A DNA stretch of 57,436 nucleotides from Planctomycetota bacterium (lineage in GTDB: Bacteria > Planctomycetota > Planctomycetia > Planctomycetales > Planctomycetaceae), in the NCBI GenBank assembly GCA_027618475.1, contig JAQCEJ010000028.1:1-57436 (forward strand). The letters are read 5' to 3'. A program made the position numbers and the translations under genes. This document shows, piece after piece, positions 55,381 to 57,436 of the stretch. Numbering within the stretch: the first letter of the stretch is position 1; each line of letters begins with the position of its first letter. The notes under the pieces are model-generated. The model did no database searches. It was not told where the DNA came from and saw only the letters and a list, made by a program, of their open reading frames with translations.

Positions 55381-55698
55381 CGAGAAGACCGTCGGAATGG
55401 TGATTCGAAAAAATTGTTAACACGGTCGCCGAAGGATAAGACCGATCCGAAGTCATTTTGCCGCAATAAAACTCAAAAGGACACAAAAGGGAGTGACATA
55501 CTGTCTCCGACAAAATCGTCAACTCGAATTAAGTTTTTTTGCGGCCATTCCCCTTCGTCGAATTGAGTGTGGCAGGAATTTGTTGACGAAGTTAACGCAG
55601 AGAATTCAAAGAGGTCGTTCACACTCCTGAATCTCGGCGAACTCTGCGTTTCAAAATCTTGATTTTGTATCGGCATTGTACCGTTCAAAGGATCGACT
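55381..55698. other. Leader region between DUF1549 and DUF1501 genes
   Basis: This 318-bp gap has no gene. AACGCAGAG (55594-55602) and CTCTGCGTT (55642-55650) form a 9-bp stem enclosing 39 nt, about 50 bp before the DUF1501 start; it may be an mRNA structure. Confidence 0.45.
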
Positions 55699-56952
55699 AT
55701 GACCATCAACCTCTCCCGCCGTGATGCCATTACCTATTCGCTCGGATTCGGCGTGAGTTGTCTGTTACCGGGGCTTGATCTTCGTGCGGCAGAGCGGCGC
55801 GGACCGGAACGCCCCCGCTCGCTGCTGACGATCTGGCTGTCGGGGGGGCCGAGTCAGCTTGAAACATGGGATCCGCATCCCGGAGACAAGATCGGCGGAA
55901 TGGTGCAGGCGATTCCTACCACCATTCCCGGAGTCAACATCGCTCATTTGTACCCGCAGACCGCCGAACAGATCGATTGCCTGTCGATCATTCGTTCGCT
56001 GGTCTCGGAAGAAGGCGATCACGAGCGCGGCAGCTATTATCTCAAGACCGGTTATCGTCCTGATACGCAGCTCACGCATCCCGCCCTCGGAGCGATTGCC
56101 GCCCGCGAGTTACCGAGAGAGTCGCTCGAGATCCCGACATTTATTTCTCTGGGTGACGGCCCCTTCCCTGCCCGCGGGGGATATCTCGGCGACCGTTACG
56201 ATCCGTTTCGGGTCTTCAGTCCGCGCGAAGGCTTGTACAACATGCAGGCCCCGGTCGCCGACGATCGGCAGTCGCGGCGATTGCAGAATCTCGAAGTCGT
56301 CTCGCGTGCTTTTCGCACGGGCCGCAAACCGCTCGTCGAGAAAACGCTGCATCAGCACACCGTCGAACAGGCGCTGAAGATGATGACCTCCGAGCAGCTT
56401 AGCGCGTTCAAGTACGAAGAAGAACCTGAAGCGGTCCGAAAAAAATATGGCGAAACCGACTTCGGCACGGGGTGTCTGCTCGCCCGCCGGCTGATCGAAC
56501 TGGGAGTGCAGGCGGTCGAAGTCGTTCTGCCGGGCTGGGACACGCACGCCTCGAATCACGAAGGGCATGTCACGCAGGCGAATAAACTCGATGCCCCGCT
56601 CGCGGCCCTCTTACACGATTTGAAAGAACGGGATCTGCTCGCCTCGACGGTGGTGATGGTATTGGGAGAATTCGGCCGCACGCCGCGCATCAATGCCCTC
56701 GATGGCCGCGACCACTGGCCGACCGGGTTTTCGTGTCTGCTCGGCGGAGGGGGGATCCGCAGCGGCCAGGTGATCGGTGAAACCGATCCGACCGGCGAAC
56801 AGAAAGACCCGACCGACCCGATCAAAATCAAAGACCTCTATGCGACGGTGCTGACGGCCTTATCGATCGACCCGGCGTATGAAGTCATCACCCCGATCGG
56901 CCGGCCGATGCTGTTTAGTGATGGCACGGCGCTGGAGCGATTGCTGGTGTGA
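55699..56952 (+). CDS. DUF1501 exported protein
   Basis: The 417-residue product has a Tat-like N-terminus (LSRRDAITYSLGFG), GGPSQLETWDPHPG and the C-terminal signature FGRTPRIN...GRDHWPT. It is a paralog of the protein at 15841. AAGGA precedes the ATG. Together with the gene at 53644 it forms the second DUF1549/DUF1501 pair in the window. Substrate and role are unknown; the fold is sulfatase/phosphatase-like. Confidence 0.93.
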   Translation: MTINLSRRDAITYSLGFGVSCLLPGLDLRAAERRGPERPRSLLTIWLSGGPSQLETWDPHPGDKIGGMVQAIPTTIPGVNIAHLYPQTAEQIDCLSIIRSLVSEEGDHERGSYYLKTGYRPDTQLTHPALGAIAARELPRESLEIPTFISLGDGPFPARGGYLGDRYDPFRVFSPREGLYNMQAPVADDRQSRRLQNLEVVSRAFRTGRKPLVEKTLHQHTVEQALKMMTSEQLSAFKYEEEPEAVRKKYGETDFGTGCLLARRLIELGVQAVEVVLPGWDTHASNHEGHVTQANKLDAPLAALLHDLKERDLLASTVVMVLGEFGRTPRINALDGRDHWPTGFSCLLGGGGIRSGQVIGETDPTGEQKDPTDPIKIKDLYATVLTALSIDPAYEVITPIGRPMLFSDGTALERLLV

Positions 56953-57103
56953 GGAGGGATCAGGTCAGCGATGGGTGGCTGATTGGAACGTCAACACAAC
57001 CTCAGTCCTGATTCATGTATGGCACGACTGACACAATAGTGACATACATGAACGGAATCGAAATTGGTCGTTGAATGGCTCTCAACTGGGGAACCCGACG
57101 TTT

Positions 57104-57358
57104 TCACGCCTTGGTAACATCGCGATTCGATTGATTTTCATTTGACTTATTGCCCGACGTCAGTGCTAACCCGATCGCAGTAACAATCACCCACCCCAAA
57201 ACCACATACCCAAGTCCATACTTTCGCATGAGGAACCAGACTATTCCTTCCGATGAGTTTTCCGGCGCGCTGCCTACCCTTAGGATCGAATTTACAGCGA
57301 TGAGCAACACTGTGCTTACTGCAGCGCAACCGGCGACTCGTTCTTTAAGATTATGCAC
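57104..57358 (-). CDS. Small membrane protein, unknown
   Basis: The 84-residue product starts at a GTG preceded by AGGGG at 7-nt spacing. It has two hydrophobic segments (about 12-27 and 49-66) and a polar Asn/Ser/Lys tail. I recognise no family. It lies between the DUF1501 gene and a possible transposase end. Confidence 0.55.
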   Translation of the reverse strand: MHNLKERVAGCAAVSTVLLIAVNSILRVGSAPENSSEGIVWFLMRKYGLGYVVLGWVIVTAIGLALTSGNKSNENQSNRDVTKA

Positions 57359-57379
57359 CAGTTACCCCTCTAGAGCCTG

Positions 57380-57436
57380 TTATGCACTTTGGATGGCGAT
57401 TTTCGAGAGTAGGAGTCCGAGGAAGGCAAGCCAGTG
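57380..57436 (-). mobile_element. Possible C-terminal end of a transposase, cut by the window edge
   Basis: The last 57 bp on the minus strand read as HWLAFLGLLLSKIAIQSA and a stop codon. A WLAF-type hydrophobic end is typical of IS5-like transposases. The adjacent GAGCCTGTTATGCA (57373-57386) resembles terminal repeats of such elements. The remainder lies outside the window. Confidence 0.4.

Overview
The window looks like a chromosomal segment of a planctomycete, most likely order Planctomycetales. No single gene proves this. The case rests on the combination of three secreted DUF1549/DUF1553 proteins, two DUF1501 proteins, a PPC-domain protein, a PSCyt1/WD40 protein, a multiheme cytochrome next to an ASPIC/UnbV FG-GAP protein, a very large mosaic Ser/Thr kinase, and a pABA/pterin cluster of the kind tied to tetrahydromethanopterin (H4MPT) C1 metabolism. 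I see no rRNA, tRNA, CRISPR array, prophage or complete insertion sequence. One transposase end may be cut by the right edge.

Layout. 0.3-2.8 kb: a DUF1549/DUF1553 protein ending at a clear intrinsic terminator. 2.9-7.2 kb (minus): bifunctional proline dehydrogenase/P5C dehydrogenase and ArgJ, i.e. proline/glutamate/arginine metabolism. 7.5-13.0 kb (plus): a small Cys-containing secreted protein with a good promoter, then a membrane-anchored pentaheme cytochrome with TPRs followed by an FG-GAP/ASPIC protein. 13.2-14.8 kb: an undescribed coiled-coil protein with a PD-(D/E)XK-like nuclease motif and three FSLD repeats. 15.8-24.5 kb (plus): a four-gene set for export, DUF1501 - PPC - DUF1549/DUF1553 - PSCyt1/WD40. 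24.6-30.5 kb (minus): an NAD-type formate dehydrogenase (fused gamma-beta subunit, then Mo/W alpha subunit) translationally coupled to an MFS transporter. 30.7-34.1 kb (plus): a Hedgehog/sorbosone-type sugar dehydrogenase with a heme tail, and hemB. 34.1-36.5 kb (minus): trmL and rho, the latter with an extreme Arg/Gly extension and a long gene-free upstream region holding a good promoter. 37.8-38.7 kb (minus): a thioredoxin/YHS-like protein. 39.0-44.0 kb (minus): the operon SDR - pterin carbinolamine dehydratase - dihydropteroate-synthase-like protein - pabB - pabA. 44.8-46.6 kb (plus): an ArsR-type regulator and carA. 47.1-53.4 kb (minus): a seven-part mosaic kinase and a polytopic membrane protein. 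53.6-57.0 kb (plus): a second DUF1549/DUF1501 pair. 57.1-57.4 kb: a small membrane protein and the possible transposase tail.

How the genes fit together. Two themes recur. The first is extracytoplasmic machinery rich in CxxCH motifs (the DUF1549 proteins, PSCyt1, pentaheme cytochrome and sugar dehydrogenase), much of it uncharacterised. The second is one-carbon metabolism: formate dehydrogenase would carry out the last step of formaldehyde oxidation, and the pABA/pterin operon would supply the aryl and pterin parts of an H4MPT-like carrier. The most promising candidates for undescribed biology are the FSLD-repeat nuclease-like protein, the SDR that lacks its catalytic Tyr and Ser inside the pterin operon, the mosaic kinase, the b/c-cytochrome-TPR plus FG-GAP pair, and the long promoter-bearing region upstream of rho.
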